The notes under the pieces: model-generated
What the model was told of the DNA's origin: nothing
Databases searched by the model: none
Seen by the model: the letters and a program-made list of their open reading frames with translations, nothing else
Position numbers and translations under genes: made by a program
From: Candidatus Heritagella intestinalis
GTDB lineage: Bacteria; Bacillota; Clostridia; Oscillospirales; Acutalibacteraceae
Direction of reading: 5' to 3'
Length of the DNA stretch: 64,000 nucleotides
NCBI GenBank assembly: GCA_904420555.1
Contig: CAJFVO010000003.1
Span: 62,001-126,000 of the forward strand
Shown: piece after piece, positions 8,061 to 17,025 of the stretch
Position numbering within the stretch: position 1 is the first letter of the stretch
How the letters are laid out: each line of letters starts with the position of its first letter

Positions 8061-8897
8061 TCAATCTGCTTTTTCTTCCATCAGCAGCCGGTAGATTTGC
8101 CCCTTTTTAAAAGAAGAGGCCTGGGCGGCCTGTTTGGCGGCATCCGCCGCGGAATGCCCCTGCTCCATAAGTTTCCGGGCAAAAGCCACGGCGTCTTCTA
8201 TGGTCATATCAACGGCTTCTTCTTTTGGCGCGCCCTCAATCACCAGCACAAACTCCCCTTTCGGGGTGTTTTCCCGATAGTAGCGGGCGGCCTCTTCCAG
8301 AGTGGTGCGCCGGACTTCCTCATGAATTTTGCTGATCTCCCGAACCAGGGCAATGCGCCGGTTTCCCCAGGCCGCCAGCATATCCTCCAGAGTAGAAGCC
8401 AGCTTGTGAGGAGCCTCGTAGAACACCATAGTGCGGCGCTCGGAGCGCACTTCCTCCAGGTGCTCCCGCCGGCTCTTTTTGGCAGTGCTCAAAAAGCCTT
8501 CAAAGGTAAAACGCCCGGTAGGCAGGCCGCTTACTGCCAGGGCCGCCACCACCGCGCTGGGTCCGGGCACCACCACCACCGGGATGCCTCGTTGGGCGCA
8601 CTGGGCTACCAGCATCTCTCCAGGGTCAGAGATGGCCGGCATTCCCGCGTCGGAGACCAGGGCGCAGGTCTCCCCCTGCTCAATGCGGTCGCAGATAATC
8701 TCTCCCCGCTGGTATTTGTTGTGCTCAAAATAGCTGACCATGGGCTTTTTAATGCCAAAATGATTCAGCAGCTTCAGGGTGACCCGGGTGTCTTCGGCGG
8801 CGATGAAGTCCGCCTGGGCCAAAGTCTCCTGAGCCCGGGGGGAAAAGTCTCCCAGATTCCCAATAGGAGTCCCCACAACATATAAGGTTCCACTCAT
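8061..8897 (-). CDS. rsmI: 16S rRNA 2'-O-ribose C1402 methyltransferase
   Basis: A 278-residue SAM-dependent methyltransferase that, with RsmH, modifies C1402 in the ribosomal P site. The tetrapyrrole-methylase fold shows as LYVVGTPIGNLGDFSPRA at the N terminus, AAEDTRVT near residue 36, SDAGMPAISDPG near 84, and VPGPSAVVAAL near 111. The open frame extends 98 codons further upstream, but ATG at 8897 has GGAAGGAG at good spacing and is where the family begins. Its ATG overlaps the TGA of the preceding methyltransferase gene (ATGA), which suggests translational coupling. Last gene of the darA-holB-ricT cluster. Confidence 0.95.
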   Translation of the reverse strand: MSGTLYVVGTPIGNLGDFSPRAQETLAQADFIAAEDTRVTLKLLNHFGIKKPMVSYFEHNKYQRGEIICDRIEQGETCALVSDAGMPAISDPGEMLVAQCAQRGIPVVVVPGPSAVVAALAVSGLPTGRFTFEGFLSTAKKSRREHLEEVRSERRTMVFYEAPHKLASTLEDMLAAWGNRRIALVREISKIHEEVRRTTLEEAARYYRENTPKGEFVLVIEGAPKEEAVDMTIEDAVAFARKLMEQGHSAADAAKQAAQASSFKKGQIYRLLMEEKAD

Positions 8898-9658
8898 GGC
8901 AAATTCGCTCCTTCCGGGGCTTTTTTCCGGGAGAAATCCCGGTATTCCCCATAAATTTCCTCCATTTCCCGGGAAATTCCCCCGGTTCCGTCTTCGATGA
9001 GGAGTACCGGCTCTACAGTGAGGCCGGGCTTGCCGCCCCGCCGGCCTTCCAGTAAAAACAGAAAGGGTGCTTTGGATGTCCGCTGCTGCACCAGGCGCAG
9101 CCGTTTGGGCTCCAGACCGTATTGGCGGAAAATATACATGGCGTCTGCCAGCCGCTGGGGCCTCTGACAGACACACAGCCGTCCACCCCAACGGAGCCGG
9201 GGAGCTGCTGCCCGGGCTACATCCTCCAAGGTGCAGGAAAGCTCATGCCGGGCTAGCTGCTCCTGGGTTCCCTGGCTGGGAATCCCCGCCCCCGCTGCCT
9301 GATACGGCGGGTTGCAGGCGATTAGGTGGAGCTCCTCCATGCCGGGAATCCGAGGCAAAGTGCGCAGGTCTCCCTGTATGACCTGAATCAGCCCTTCCAG
9401 CCCGCATTGGTTTACCGATTTCTTCGCCTGCTGGAAGGCCTGCTCCTGGAGCTCTACCGCCCAGATTTGCCGGGGCCGGCTCCGGGCGGCCCACCACAAA
9501 GGGATGGTTCCGCAGCCTGTGCCGAAATCTGCGCAAAGCTCGTGGCGTTTTGGCCGGGAAAAAGAGGCCAGCAGGATGGTGTCGGTGTTAAAGGTGTGCT
9601 GGGGCGTGGTCAGGACCGAAACCCCTTGGGCCAGCGGTTCCCATGTGCCCTGTATCAT
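8894..9658 (-). CDS. trmN6: tRNA1(Val) A37 N6-methyltransferase family protein
   Basis: A 254-residue Rossmann-fold methyltransferase. The SAM-binding motif ADFGTGCGTIPL is at about 43-54 and the catalytic NPPY motif at 116-119, which marks N6-adenine or related amino-methylation. In Firmicutes this protein (YabB) sits directly before rsmI, as here, and is annotated as the TrmN6 homologue acting on A37 of tRNA-Val. The N-terminal QGxxxLTTPQHTFNTDTILLA segment is typical. It overlaps rsmI by four bases. The substrate is assigned by family and position only. Confidence 0.85.
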   Translation of the reverse strand: MIQGTWEPLAQGVSVLTTPQHTFNTDTILLASFSRPKRHELCADFGTGCGTIPLWWAARSRPRQIWAVELQEQAFQQAKKSVNQCGLEGLIQVIQGDLRTLPRIPGMEELHLIACNPPYQAAGAGIPSQGTQEQLARHELSCTLEDVARAAAPRLRWGGRLCVCQRPQRLADAMYIFRQYGLEPKRLRLVQQRTSKAPFLFLLEGRRGGKPGLTVEPVLLIEDGTGGISREMEEIYGEYRDFSRKKAPEGANLP

Positions 9659-9688
9659 GGCTGGGATTCCCCCTTTTCAAAAAATGAC

Positions 9689-9727
9689 AAAAAAAGCAGG
9701 GCATCCGAAAACGCCCTGCTTTTTTGT
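9689..9727 (-). terminator. Terminator between ferredoxin and trmN6 genes
   Basis: AAAAAGCAGGGC (9691-9702) pairs with GCCCTGCTTTTT (9713-9725); runs of A and T flank both sides. On the minus strand it ends the ferredoxin transcript 12 bases after the stop, so trmN6-rsmI need read-through or a separate promoter. Confidence 0.9.
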
Positions 9728-9738
9728 TAGCGACTTAA

Positions 9739-9909
9739 TTAGCCCTGCTCGGGAGCGCCAACGGGACATGCATCAGCGCAAGCACCGCAATCGATGCAAA
9801 CGTCAGCATTGATCTCGTACTTGCCGTCGCCCTCGGAAATAGCCTCTACGGGGCAGCCAGCAGCGCAAGCGCCGCAGGAAATGCAGGAATCGTTAATAAC
9901 ATATGCCAT
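9739..9909 (-). CDS. 2[4Fe-4S] ferredoxin
   Basis: A 56-residue clostridial-type ferredoxin. It has two C-x2-C-x2-C-x3-CP motifs: CISCGACAAGCP (residues 9-20) and CIDCGACADACP (38-49), each feeding one [4Fe-4S] cluster of the pseudo-twofold fold. It carries electrons at low potential between oxidoreductases in the cytoplasm, for example from pyruvate:ferredoxin oxidoreductase to hydrogenase or Rnf. An AGGAGGTG site lies 6 bases before the ATG, and a TATAAT -10 box lies upstream at about 9930-9950 on the minus strand. It is embedded in the ricT-trmN6 interval, where other Firmicutes have yabA, and has its own terminator. Confidence 0.95.
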   Translation of the reverse strand: MAYVINDSCISCGACAAGCPVEAISEGDGKYEINADVCIDCGACADACPVGAPEQG

Positions 9910-10073
9910 AATGGGCACCTCCTAATTGATTATACCTTTATTATAATGAATTCTCCAAAAAAAGCAATCTTTTTTGCGCGTTATCCGGGACTTTCCAGAA
10001 AAATTCCCTAAAATCATACGGTTTTCTCAGAGAAGGACCCAAGTTTCGTGACATTTGAGCATCCTAACCGGAG

Positions 10074-10943
10074 TTAGTCCTTTTCCAGGGATTTGAGCTG
10101 TTCCATCTCTTTTTTATTGACCTGGATGCGCCCGTCCCGCAGGACCTTGACCTCTTTCATGTGGAAGGTTTTCGGCGCGGCTTCCGGCGCCTTGTCCAGG
10201 CGGATGGTGAGAATGCCGGTAAGGATATTCTGGTCAATGACCGTGCCCTTACCGTCGGGGGTCATCACCACAGCGTTGACCTTTGGAGTGGTGCGCAGCA
10301 GATCCCGATAGGCTTCCTGCTCGTATTTCAGGCAGCACATGAGGCGGCCGCAGGCCCCGGAGATCTTCACCGGATTCAGGGAAAGCCCCTGCTCCTTGGC
10401 CATCTTAATGGATACCGGCTGGAATCCTCCCAGGAAGGTGGAGCAGCAGAAGGGGCGTCCGCAGATGCCGATGCCTCCCAGCATTTTGGCCTCATCCCGC
10501 ACGCCGATTTGCCGCAGCTCAATGCGGGTGCGGAATACGCCGGCCAAATCCTTCACCAGCTCCCGGAAATCCACCCGGCCGTCAGCGGTAAAGTAAAACA
10601 AGATTTTGCTGTTGTCAAAGGTGTATTCCACGTCCACCAGCTTCATTTCCAGCTTGTGGGCGGCAATCTTTTTGCAGCAGATGTCAAAGGCGGATTTTTC
10701 CCGGCGGCGATTTTCTTCCACCCGTTCCAGATCCTCTTTACTGGCGATGCGGATAACCTTTTTCAAGGGCTGGACGATGGTGTCTTCCGCCACCTCCCGG
10801 CTCTCCATGGTCACTTCTCCGCATTCCACGCCCCGGGCCGTCTCCACGATCACCCGCTGCCCTTTTTGGGGCCGGGCGGCGCCGGGATCAAAATAATACA
10901 TTTTTCCTACATTTTTAAAACGGACTCCGATTACCCTGACCAT
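10074..10943 (-). CDS. ricT: PSP1-domain protein RicT (YaaT)
   Basis: A 289-residue cytoplasmic protein. In Bacillus subtilis RicT works with RicA and RicF in a complex that binds [4Fe-4S] clusters, modulates RNase Y-dependent mRNA processing and affects sporulation and competence. The PSP1 core is visible, with the paired cysteine motifs CGRPFCC and CGRLMCC (about residues 160-205) that hold a cluster. ATG at 10943 is preceded by GGAGG; the longer frame to 10988 has no such site. It lies 64 bases downstream of holB, the standard Firmicute order. RicA and RicF are not in this window. Confidence 0.92.
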   Translation of the reverse strand: MVRVIGVRFKNVGKMYYFDPGAARPQKGQRVIVETARGVECGEVTMESREVAEDTIVQPLKKVIRIASKEDLERVEENRRREKSAFDICCKKIAAHKLEMKLVDVEYTFDNSKILFYFTADGRVDFRELVKDLAGVFRTRIELRQIGVRDEAKMLGGIGICGRPFCCSTFLGGFQPVSIKMAKEQGLSLNPVKISGACGRLMCCLKYEQEAYRDLLRTTPKVNAVVMTPDGKGTVIDQNILTGILTIRLDKAPEAAPKTFHMKEVKVLRDGRIQVNKKEMEQLKSLEKD

Positions 10944-11007
10944 GCAGGACCTCCAATCTATTTTGACTTTGGCGCAGCGCGGACGCATGCGCCTATTGCA
11001 GTGAATG

Positions 11008-12009
11008 TTATTGCCCGGCCAATTCCCGCAGCTGGGCGCAGAACTCCGTGACCAGCAGGGAAGTGTTGGCGTTCCGGTCCACCCGCAGCCGGGTTTCCTC
11101 TGCCAGTGCCGGCAGCTGCATCAGCCGGATACGGGTCAGGCGGCCCGCAAGCTTCCGGCTGGCTTCCTGGGCCCGGGGGCTTCCGGAAATACAGACAGCG
11201 CTGCCGGCCCGGATGGCGCAGGCGTCCCGGAAGATCAGCACCAGGTGCCCCATAACGGCCCGGATCAGGTTCCGGTCCCGGAGCATGGGAGCCGTCATTT
11301 CCAGCAGGGGCAGCTCCTGGGGCGCCCAGGAAGATTCCACAATAGCGGCGGCCAGATCAGCGGCTGCGGCTTGGGCCTCTTCCGAAAAAGAGGCAATCAT
11401 CTTCCCAACATTGCATCCGTATTGCCGGGCAGCGGATTCCATCTCCTGCCGGGAAACCTGGGGGCATTTCTCCAAAGCGGCGGCCACGGCCTCTTCTTCC
11501 GAAGGCGGGGTTAGTGTGACCACCTGGGCCCGGGAGCGTACGGTGGGCAGCAAAGAGGATGCCGAAGGGCAGGTGAGCAGGAACAAGGCGTAATCCGGGG
11601 GTTCTTCCAGAACCTTCAAAAGAGCGTTCTGTGCCTGGACAGACATAGTATCTGCTCCATAGAGGAGATACACCCGCCGCTGGGCCTCATGGGGCTTTTT
11701 ATACACATCGGAACGGATAAACCGGATCTCCTCTACATGGAAGGAGCGGGAGGCCCCGGTTCCCTGGGCCCGGTGGATGTCCGGGTGAGAACCGGCAGCC
11801 GCCTGGATGCACCCGGGGCAAACCCCGCAAGGGGCTTCTTCCGGCCCGGCGGTACACACAGCCGCGGCGGCAATGATTTCCGCCAGGGTATGCTTGCCAA
11901 GGCCGTCCTCCCCTTGCAGAATCATGGCATGGGGAAGGCGGCCTTGGGCAAACATGGATGACAAGAGCTGTTTGAGCTCTTTATTTCCGACAAACCCTGG
12001 GAATCTCAT
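11008..12009 (-). CDS. holB: DNA polymerase III delta-prime subunit
   Basis: A 333-residue AAA+ protein of the clamp-loader complex. A Walker-A-like GEDGLGKHT lies at 33-41, followed by a zinc module with cysteines in the PCGVCPGC region (about 60-67) and the sensor segment ALLKVLEEPP. Clamp loaders open the beta clamp and place it on primed DNA. The start codon follows the darA stop codon with no gap (TAA-ATG), so translation is probably coupled. The length is normal for Firmicute HolB. Confidence 0.93.
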   Translation of the reverse strand: MRFPGFVGNKELKQLLSSMFAQGRLPHAMILQGEDGLGKHTLAEIIAAAAVCTAGPEEAPCGVCPGCIQAAAGSHPDIHRAQGTGASRSFHVEEIRFIRSDVYKKPHEAQRRVYLLYGADTMSVQAQNALLKVLEEPPDYALFLLTCPSASSLLPTVRSRAQVVTLTPPSEEEAVAAALEKCPQVSRQEMESAARQYGCNVGKMIASFSEEAQAAAADLAAAIVESSWAPQELPLLEMTAPMLRDRNLIRAVMGHLVLIFRDACAIRAGSAVCISGSPRAQEASRKLAGRLTRIRLMQLPALAEETRLRVDRNANTSLLVTEFCAQLRELAGQ

Positions 12010-12333
12010 TTAGACCTTCTCAAAGCGGTCCACATTCAGCACGAAAATGGTGGAACCGCCTACGGTAACTTCAACGGGGAAGGAAGAGTACATCCCCATA
12101 TCCATGGTAGACGTGCTGGGGACAATCTGGGTGCGGCGGCTGCTCTGTTTGCTGATGATGTCGATGACCTTATCTACCTGGTCATCCTCCACACCGGAAA
12201 TGAAGGTGGTATTGCCCGCCATCAGGAATCCGCCGGTAGTGGCCAGCTTGGTCACGGAATAGCCGTTCTTGGTCAGTGCGGAGGATACCGCGCTGCTGTC
12301 ATCGTTGCTGACGATTGCAAAAATCAACTTCAT
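12010..12333 (-). CDS. darA: Cyclic-di-AMP receptor, PII-like
   Basis: A 107-residue PII-like protein (YaaQ/PstA/DarA). It binds cyclic-di-AMP as a trimer; its downstream target is still unclear in most species. Conserved family features include MKLIFAIVSNDD at the start, the TTGGFLMAGNTTFISGV segment and the C-terminal VGGSTIFVLNVDRFEK strand. ATG at 12333 is preceded by AGGAGGG at 7 bases; the frame upstream of it is not used. It heads the cluster darA-holB-ricT as in Bacillus. Confidence 0.95.
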   Translation of the reverse strand: MKLIFAIVSNDDSSAVSSALTKNGYSVTKLATTGGFLMAGNTTFISGVEDDQVDKVIDIISKQSSRRTQIVPSTSTMDMGMYSSFPVEVTVGGSTIFVLNVDRFEKV

Positions 12334-12489
12334 ATATAATCCCTCCTGTATCCTGGTGAGGCAGGAGTTTTTGCCGCCTTCAGGATTCAATGTAAGACTA
12401 TTTTATCACTTCCGACGAAAAAAAGCTATAGGTATTGGGAGCAAAAAAAAGATTTCTCCTAAAAATTCTGGAAAACCTCGGCACAAGCC

Positions 12490-14547
12490 TTATCCGATTC
12501 CAGCCAACCGGGCCAAAAAGGCTACAGCGGCACACAGCACCATGCCGCACAGGGTGGGGACCACTGCCGCCAGGGCGGCCCATTTCCAGCTTCCGCTTTC
12601 TTTCCGGATGGTCAGCAGGGTGGTGGTGCAGGGCCAGTGCATCAGGGAGAACAGCATGGTACACAGGGCGGTACACCAGGTCCAGCCGTTTGCCCGGAGA
12701 AGCTGCCCCAGGGCCGGAAGCTCCAGCTCCATTAAGTGCCCCTGGGCCATATAGGCCATGATGATAATGGGTACCACGATTTCGTTGGCTGGGGAACCTA
12801 AAATAAAGGCCAAGAGAATGACGCCGTCCAGGCCTAAAATCCGTGCGAAGGGGTCCAGGGCCCCGGCGCAGAGGGCCAGCAGGGTTTCCCCGCCAAGAGT
12901 CAGATTGGCCATGCACCAGAGAAGCAGCCCGGCCGGGGCCGCTATGGAAACCGCCCGGCCCAGCACAAAGAGGGTCCGGTCTAAAACCGAGCGCAGGAGC
13001 ACCTGCCCCACCTGGGGCCGCCGGTACGGGGGCAGCTCCAAGGTAAAGGAAGAGGGCATTCCTTTGAGAACCGTGGCCGACAGCAGCCGGGAGACCCAGA
13101 AAGTCATGAGCACTCCCAACAGCAGCAGTCCGGTGAGCAGCAAAGCGGAAAGAGCGGAACCCCACAATCCGCCAGCCGCGCCGGCGAAAAACAGGGTAAT
13201 CATGGAGATGAGAAGGGGAAACCGGCCGTTGCAGGGCACAAAGCTGTTGGTGACCATGGCCAGGAGACGCTCCCGGGGGGAATCAATAATCCGGCAGCCG
13301 GACACCCCCACCGCATTGCAGCCAAAGCCCATGCACATAGTCAGGGCCTGTTTGCCGCAGGCCTTGGCCTTCTGGAAGCAGTGGTCCAGGGTAAAGGCAA
13401 TGCGGGGCAGATAGCCTAAATCTTCCAACAGGGTAAAGAGAGGGAAAAATATGGCCATTGGGGGGAGCATGACGGCCACCACCCAGGAAAGAACCTGCCA
13501 AATTCCCTGTAACAGAACATTCCGGAGAAGCTCCGGCGCTCCCAGCAGCAAGAGCCCTTCCTCCAGCCGGGCCCCAATCCAAGCAAACCCCGCTGAAAGC
13601 CATTGGGAGGGGTAGTTGGCCCCTGCGATGGTAATCCACAGCACAGCGGCCAGCAACAGGAGCATAATGGGAATTCCCGTCCATTTGCCAGTGAGCAGCC
13701 GGTCCAGGCGGCGGTCCCTGGCAGAAAGGCCGGAGCCTTTTTCCGCAGCGGCGCAGATCCGGTCGGCCTCAGCGGAAAGGCAGCCTACTGTTTGGTCGGA
13801 TAACTTCTCCGGAGAAAGGCCGCTCCTTTCCAGCTCCCGTTTGGCTAATGTGAGGGCTCGTTCCAGAGGGACGCCTCCAATCCCCCAAGCCTTCTCCATG
13901 GCGTCTCGCAGGGAATCGTCCCCTTCCAAAAGCCGCAGGGCTGCCCATTTGGGAAAGGCCGCCTCTTGCTCCAGGAGGACCGGTTCCATAACGGCCACGG
14001 CCCGCTCCGCTCCGGGAGGGCAGACAGCTGGAGCGGGGGTTTCTCGAGAATGGCGGCAGGCATGCTCTACAGCGGCAGTCAGGGCCCGCAGTCCCTCTTT
14101 TTTCCGGGCCGCTGTGGGGATTACCGGAAGCCCCAGCTCTTTTTCCAGCCGCCGTATGTGGATGACAATCCCCTTTTTCCGGGCCTCATCCATCAGGTTT
14201 AAGCAGACTATTGTCCGGGGGCACAGTTCCCGGATTTGCAAGACCAGGTTCAGACTGCGGGCCAGCCGGGTGGCGTCACAGACCACAATGCAGGCGTCCG
14301 GCTGCTGGAAACAGAGAAAATCCCGGGCGATTTCTTCTTCAGCGGAGTGGGCCGCCAGGGAATAGGCCCCGGGCAGGTCGATAAGCCGGTATTTTTCCCC
14401 CCGAAAGGTGTATTCCCCTTGGGCGCTGGCCACGGTTTTTCCCGGCCAGTTGCCGGTGTGTTGATGCAGTCCCGTCAGGCTATTGAAAACCGTGCTCTTC
14501 CCCACATTGGGATTTCCGGCCAGGGCGATCAACCACGGTCTTTTCAT
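12490..14547 (-). CDS. feoB: Ferrous iron transporter FeoB
   Basis: A 685-residue inner-membrane Fe(II) transporter with an N-terminal GTPase. The G1 motif GNPNVGKS is at residues 11-18, the G3 DLPG at 57-60 and the G4 NLMD at 117-120. Gate domains follow from about 300, with the nucleoside-recognition-like repeats GFGCNAVGV and SPANEIVVP, and about 8-10 membrane helices. NLMD replaces the commoner N(M/L)xD form, which is normal in this family. Its ATG overlaps the feoA stop (ATGA). It is the second gene of a feoAB operon. Confidence 0.95.
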   Translation of the reverse strand: MKRPWLIALAGNPNVGKSTVFNSLTGLHQHTGNWPGKTVASAQGEYTFRGEKYRLIDLPGAYSLAAHSAEEEIARDFLCFQQPDACIVVCDATRLARSLNLVLQIRELCPRTIVCLNLMDEARKKGIVIHIRRLEKELGLPVIPTAARKKEGLRALTAAVEHACRHSRETPAPAVCPPGAERAVAVMEPVLLEQEAAFPKWAALRLLEGDDSLRDAMEKAWGIGGVPLERALTLAKRELERSGLSPEKLSDQTVGCLSAEADRICAAAEKGSGLSARDRRLDRLLTGKWTGIPIMLLLLAAVLWITIAGANYPSQWLSAGFAWIGARLEEGLLLLGAPELLRNVLLQGIWQVLSWVVAVMLPPMAIFFPLFTLLEDLGYLPRIAFTLDHCFQKAKACGKQALTMCMGFGCNAVGVSGCRIIDSPRERLLAMVTNSFVPCNGRFPLLISMITLFFAGAAGGLWGSALSALLLTGLLLLGVLMTFWVSRLLSATVLKGMPSSFTLELPPYRRPQVGQVLLRSVLDRTLFVLGRAVSIAAPAGLLLWCMANLTLGGETLLALCAGALDPFARILGLDGVILLAFILGSPANEIVVPIIIMAYMAQGHLMELELPALGQLLRANGWTWCTALCTMLFSLMHWPCTTTLLTIRKESGSWKWAALAAVVPTLCGMVLCAAVAFLARLAGIG

Positions 14548-14795
14548 GGGGTTCCCCCTCCCTCCTGGGAGAGGAGCACGTTCTGGGAATCTTCCCGGCG
14601 CAGGGCAAATACCGCTCCCCGTATTTCATAGGCTGCCGGGTCTCCAAAAGGGCTGTGGAGGAGGCACCGCACCGGCGTGCCCTCTGTCAGCCCAATATCC
14701 AGCAGCCTGCGGCGCATGGGGCCCCGGGCCTGCAGCCCGGCTACCCGGGCCCATTCCCCTTCCCCCAGACTGCTGAGTAAAAACGGTTCATTCAT
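14544..14795 (-). CDS. feoA: FeoA-type SH3-like protein
   Basis: An 83-residue protein with the FeoA fold: LSSLGEGEWARVAGL followed by MRRRLLDIGLTEGTPVRCLL and the closing strand GAVFALRREDSQNVLL. FeoA assists FeoB-driven Fe(II) uptake on the cytoplasmic side. ATG at 14795 has a modest GAGG site 11 bases upstream; a longer frame exists but has no family similarity. The feo promoter should lie in 14796-14907; I see no GTTAG-N6-CTAAC box like that found at 53149. Confidence 0.92.
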   Translation of the reverse strand: MNEPFLLSSLGEGEWARVAGLQARGPMRRRLLDIGLTEGTPVRCLLHSPFGDPAAYEIRGAVFALRREDSQNVLLSQEGGGTP

Positions 14796-14907
14796 CCGCA
14801 ACGCTTCCTCTCTGGAAAAATTCCCGGGAAGGCCGCCCCGTTGGCAAAACCTTCCTGTACGTATTGTATTATGGTGGAGAGGAATCGGTTCCTGTGTGGG
14901 GGAGAGA

Positions 14908-15771
14908 TCAGACCTCGTAATGCTCGGTGCGGAACTCTGAGGGGGAAATCCCGGCAATTTTGTGGAAGATCCTGCTGAAATAACCGGCGTCATGATAGCC
15001 GCAGGCTTCGGCAATGCTGGCGATGGAATCGGAAGAATTCAGCAGCAGGCGCCGGGCGTTGGCAATGCGCACGTGGTTGAGGTAAGCAGTGAAGGTGGTG
15101 CCAAAGGTCCGTTTGAATTTCGCGGCGAAATTGCTGTAGCTCAGGTTGCAGATTTCCAGGGCTTTTTCCATCAGGTCGTCCTCCTGGAAATGGGCGGAAA
15201 GATACTGTAACAGGCGGTCGAATTCTTTTTGACGCTTGGTAGAGGGAACCGCCAGGGAGGATTCATCCACTAATCGGGCGGCCAACATACAAATGAGATT
15301 CCGCATACGGGTCTCAAAGCCGAAGGCGCGCTGTTTTTCTTCCCGCAGAAGCGCTTCCAGCAGCGGGGCGGCCTTTTTTAATACATGGGAGAAAACCAGG
15401 CAGCGATAGCCGCTCTCCTCCAAAAACGGCCGCATATACTGCAATTCCGGTTCGTATTCTTCCCGAGAAAAAAGCAGGGAGGTATTAAATTTTAACAGGG
15501 TAAAGTCGCAGAAATCGCTCCGGCTGACAAACTCGTGCACCTGCCTGGGATGGATGTATACCATATCTCCGGGCCTCAGGGTAAAAGAGGTTTCCCCGAT
15601 GGTTACCTGCTGTTCCCCGTGATGCATAAAAACCATTTCACAGCAAAAGTGCCAATGCAGCAGGGTGGGCTCCCCATATTTCCGGGTGTCGCATCGGTAG
15701 CATTCTATGGGGTAATGAGGCAGCTGAAAGGTGTCCTCTGCGCTTTCCAAAACAATTTGCATATTTCGCAT
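14908..15771 (-). CDS. AraC family regulator (corrinoid methyl-transfer locus)
   Basis: A 287-residue regulator with an N-terminal cupin (LHWHFCCEMVFMHHGEQQVTI near 40-60, then RPGDMVYIHPRQVHEF) and a C-terminal AraC helix-turn-helix pair ending in YFSRIFHKIAGISPSEFR. The start is uncertain: GTG at 15780, ATG at 15771 and ATG at 15762 are all in frame; 15771 has the best-placed GGCGG-type site. It is divergent from the first URO-D-type methyltransferase gene (168-base gap) and is the obvious candidate to control that operon. The inducer would be a methylated substrate, by inference. Confidence 0.88.
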   Translation of the reverse strand: MRNMQIVLESAEDTFQLPHYPIECYRCDTRKYGEPTLLHWHFCCEMVFMHHGEQQVTIGETSFTLRPGDMVYIHPRQVHEFVSRSDFCDFTLLKFNTSLLFSREEYEPELQYMRPFLEESGYRCLVFSHVLKKAAPLLEALLREEKQRAFGFETRMRNLICMLAARLVDESSLAVPSTKRQKEFDRLLQYLSAHFQEDDLMEKALEICNLSYSNFAAKFKRTFGTTFTAYLNHVRIANARRLLLNSSDSIASIAEACGYHDAGYFSRIFHKIAGISPSEFRTEHYEV

Positions 15772-15939
15772 ATTGACCACCGCCTTTTAAATAGATTTGT
15801 CCAGATTTTCAATAGGAAGGTTCATAGAAAAAAAGGAGAAAAAGCGATACGATAAGGGATAGAAAATGCCCGGTGTGCCGGGCCCGTTCAGAAAAGAGAT
15901 TGGCTTTCAAATAGAAGGCCGGAAAGGAGTCAGACGTAA

Positions 15940-17025
15940 ATGGAAATCATTCGTTATCAAGACTTTCAGCCGGATTACCGGAATCTGGTCAAGGCAGCCC
16001 AGAACCAGTGGGTAGACCGTATTCCCCTGTATGAGCATTTAATCGGGGGAAAGGTAATTTTTGAAATCACCGGCAACCGCCCCTTTGCCCTCATGTCCTC
16101 CGCAAATGAAGCGGAACGCCGGGAGGGATACCGTCAGTATTGGGACTTTTGGAAGACCATGGGCTATGACACGGCTTCCATGGAGTTCTGCGTGACGGAT
16201 ATTCTTTATGACATGGGCGGCGGCGCCCTGGGGGCCCACAAAGAGGGCTGCATCAAGGACCGCGAGGACTTTGAACGCTTTCCGTGGGATGAGATTCCCC
16301 AGCGCTTTTTTGAGAAATTCGGCGCACAGATGAAGATGCTGGCAGAAACCTGCCCGGCCGGCATGAAGGCCATTGGCGGCGTGGGCAACGGCGTTTTTGA
16401 GTGCGTTCAGGACCTGGTGGGCTACATGGATTTGTGCTACCTGCGCTCCGATGATGAAGAGCTGTATGCCGACCTTTTCCGCAAAATGGGCGATGTCCAC
16501 GCAGCCATCTGGGAGCGCTTCCTGCGGGAGTATTCCGACGCTTACTGTGTGCTGCGGTTTGGGGATGACTTGGGCTTCAACACCATGACCCTCCTCCCCA
16601 CCGATGACGTGGTAGACCACATTCTGCCCCAGTATCGGAGAGTGACGGATTTGGTACACGCCACCGGCCGTCCCTTTCTGCTCCACTCCTGCGGGAACCT
16701 CTTTGCGGTGTTTGATGAGATCATCAACATCGCCAATATCGACGCCAAGCACTCCAATGAAGACGGTATTGCCCACTTCAGCGTGTGGGTAGACCGCTAT
16801 GGCGACCGCATCGGCAACTTCGGCGGCATTGACACCGACGTCCTCTGCCGCCAGTCTCCCGAGGATATCCGCGCCTATGTCCTGGATTCCCTGGAAAGAG
16901 TGAAGGGGCATGGCGGAATCGCCTTTGCCTCCGGCAACTCCATCCCGGACTACGTACCCACCGAGGGCTATCTGGCCATGGTGGATACGGTCCGGCAGTG
17001 GCGCGGAGAAAAAATCGCAAAGTAA
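15940..17025 (+). CDS. URO-D superfamily corrinoid methyltransferase (HxC type)
   Basis: A 361-residue TIM-barrel protein of the uroporphyrinogen decarboxylase superfamily. It is not HemE: it sits beside a corrinoid reactivator and has the zinc-site motif LLHSCGN (His249, Cys251) shared with methylcobamide:CoM and related methyltransferases such as MtaA/MtbA. Such enzymes move a methyl group between a corrinoid protein and a thiol or another acceptor. Start ATG is preceded by AAAGGAG. It is convergent with, and directly abuts, the DUF2284 gene (stop codons adjacent). Methyl donor and acceptor unknown. Confidence 0.82.
   Translation: MEIIRYQDFQPDYRNLVKAAQNQWVDRIPLYEHLIGGKVIFEITGNRPFALMSSANEAERREGYRQYWDFWKTMGYDTASMEFCVTDILYDMGGGALGAHKEGCIKDREDFERFPWDEIPQRFFEKFGAQMKMLAETCPAGMKAIGGVGNGVFECVQDLVGYMDLCYLRSDDEELYADLFRKMGDVHAAIWERFLREYSDAYCVLRFGDDLGFNTMTLLPTDDVVDHILPQYRRVTDLVHATGRPFLLHSCGNLFAVFDEIINIANIDAKHSNEDGIAHFSVWVDRYGDRIGNFGGIDTDVLCRQSPEDIRAYVLDSLERVKGHGGIAFASGNSIPDYVPTEGYLAMVDTVRQWRGEKIAK

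Noticed and set aside
15940-17025. Haem-biosynthetic uroporphyrinogen decarboxylase (hemE)
   Set aside because: The neighbourhood (RACE, DUF2284) and the zinc-site HSCGN motif point to a corrinoid methyltransferase; no other haem gene is near.
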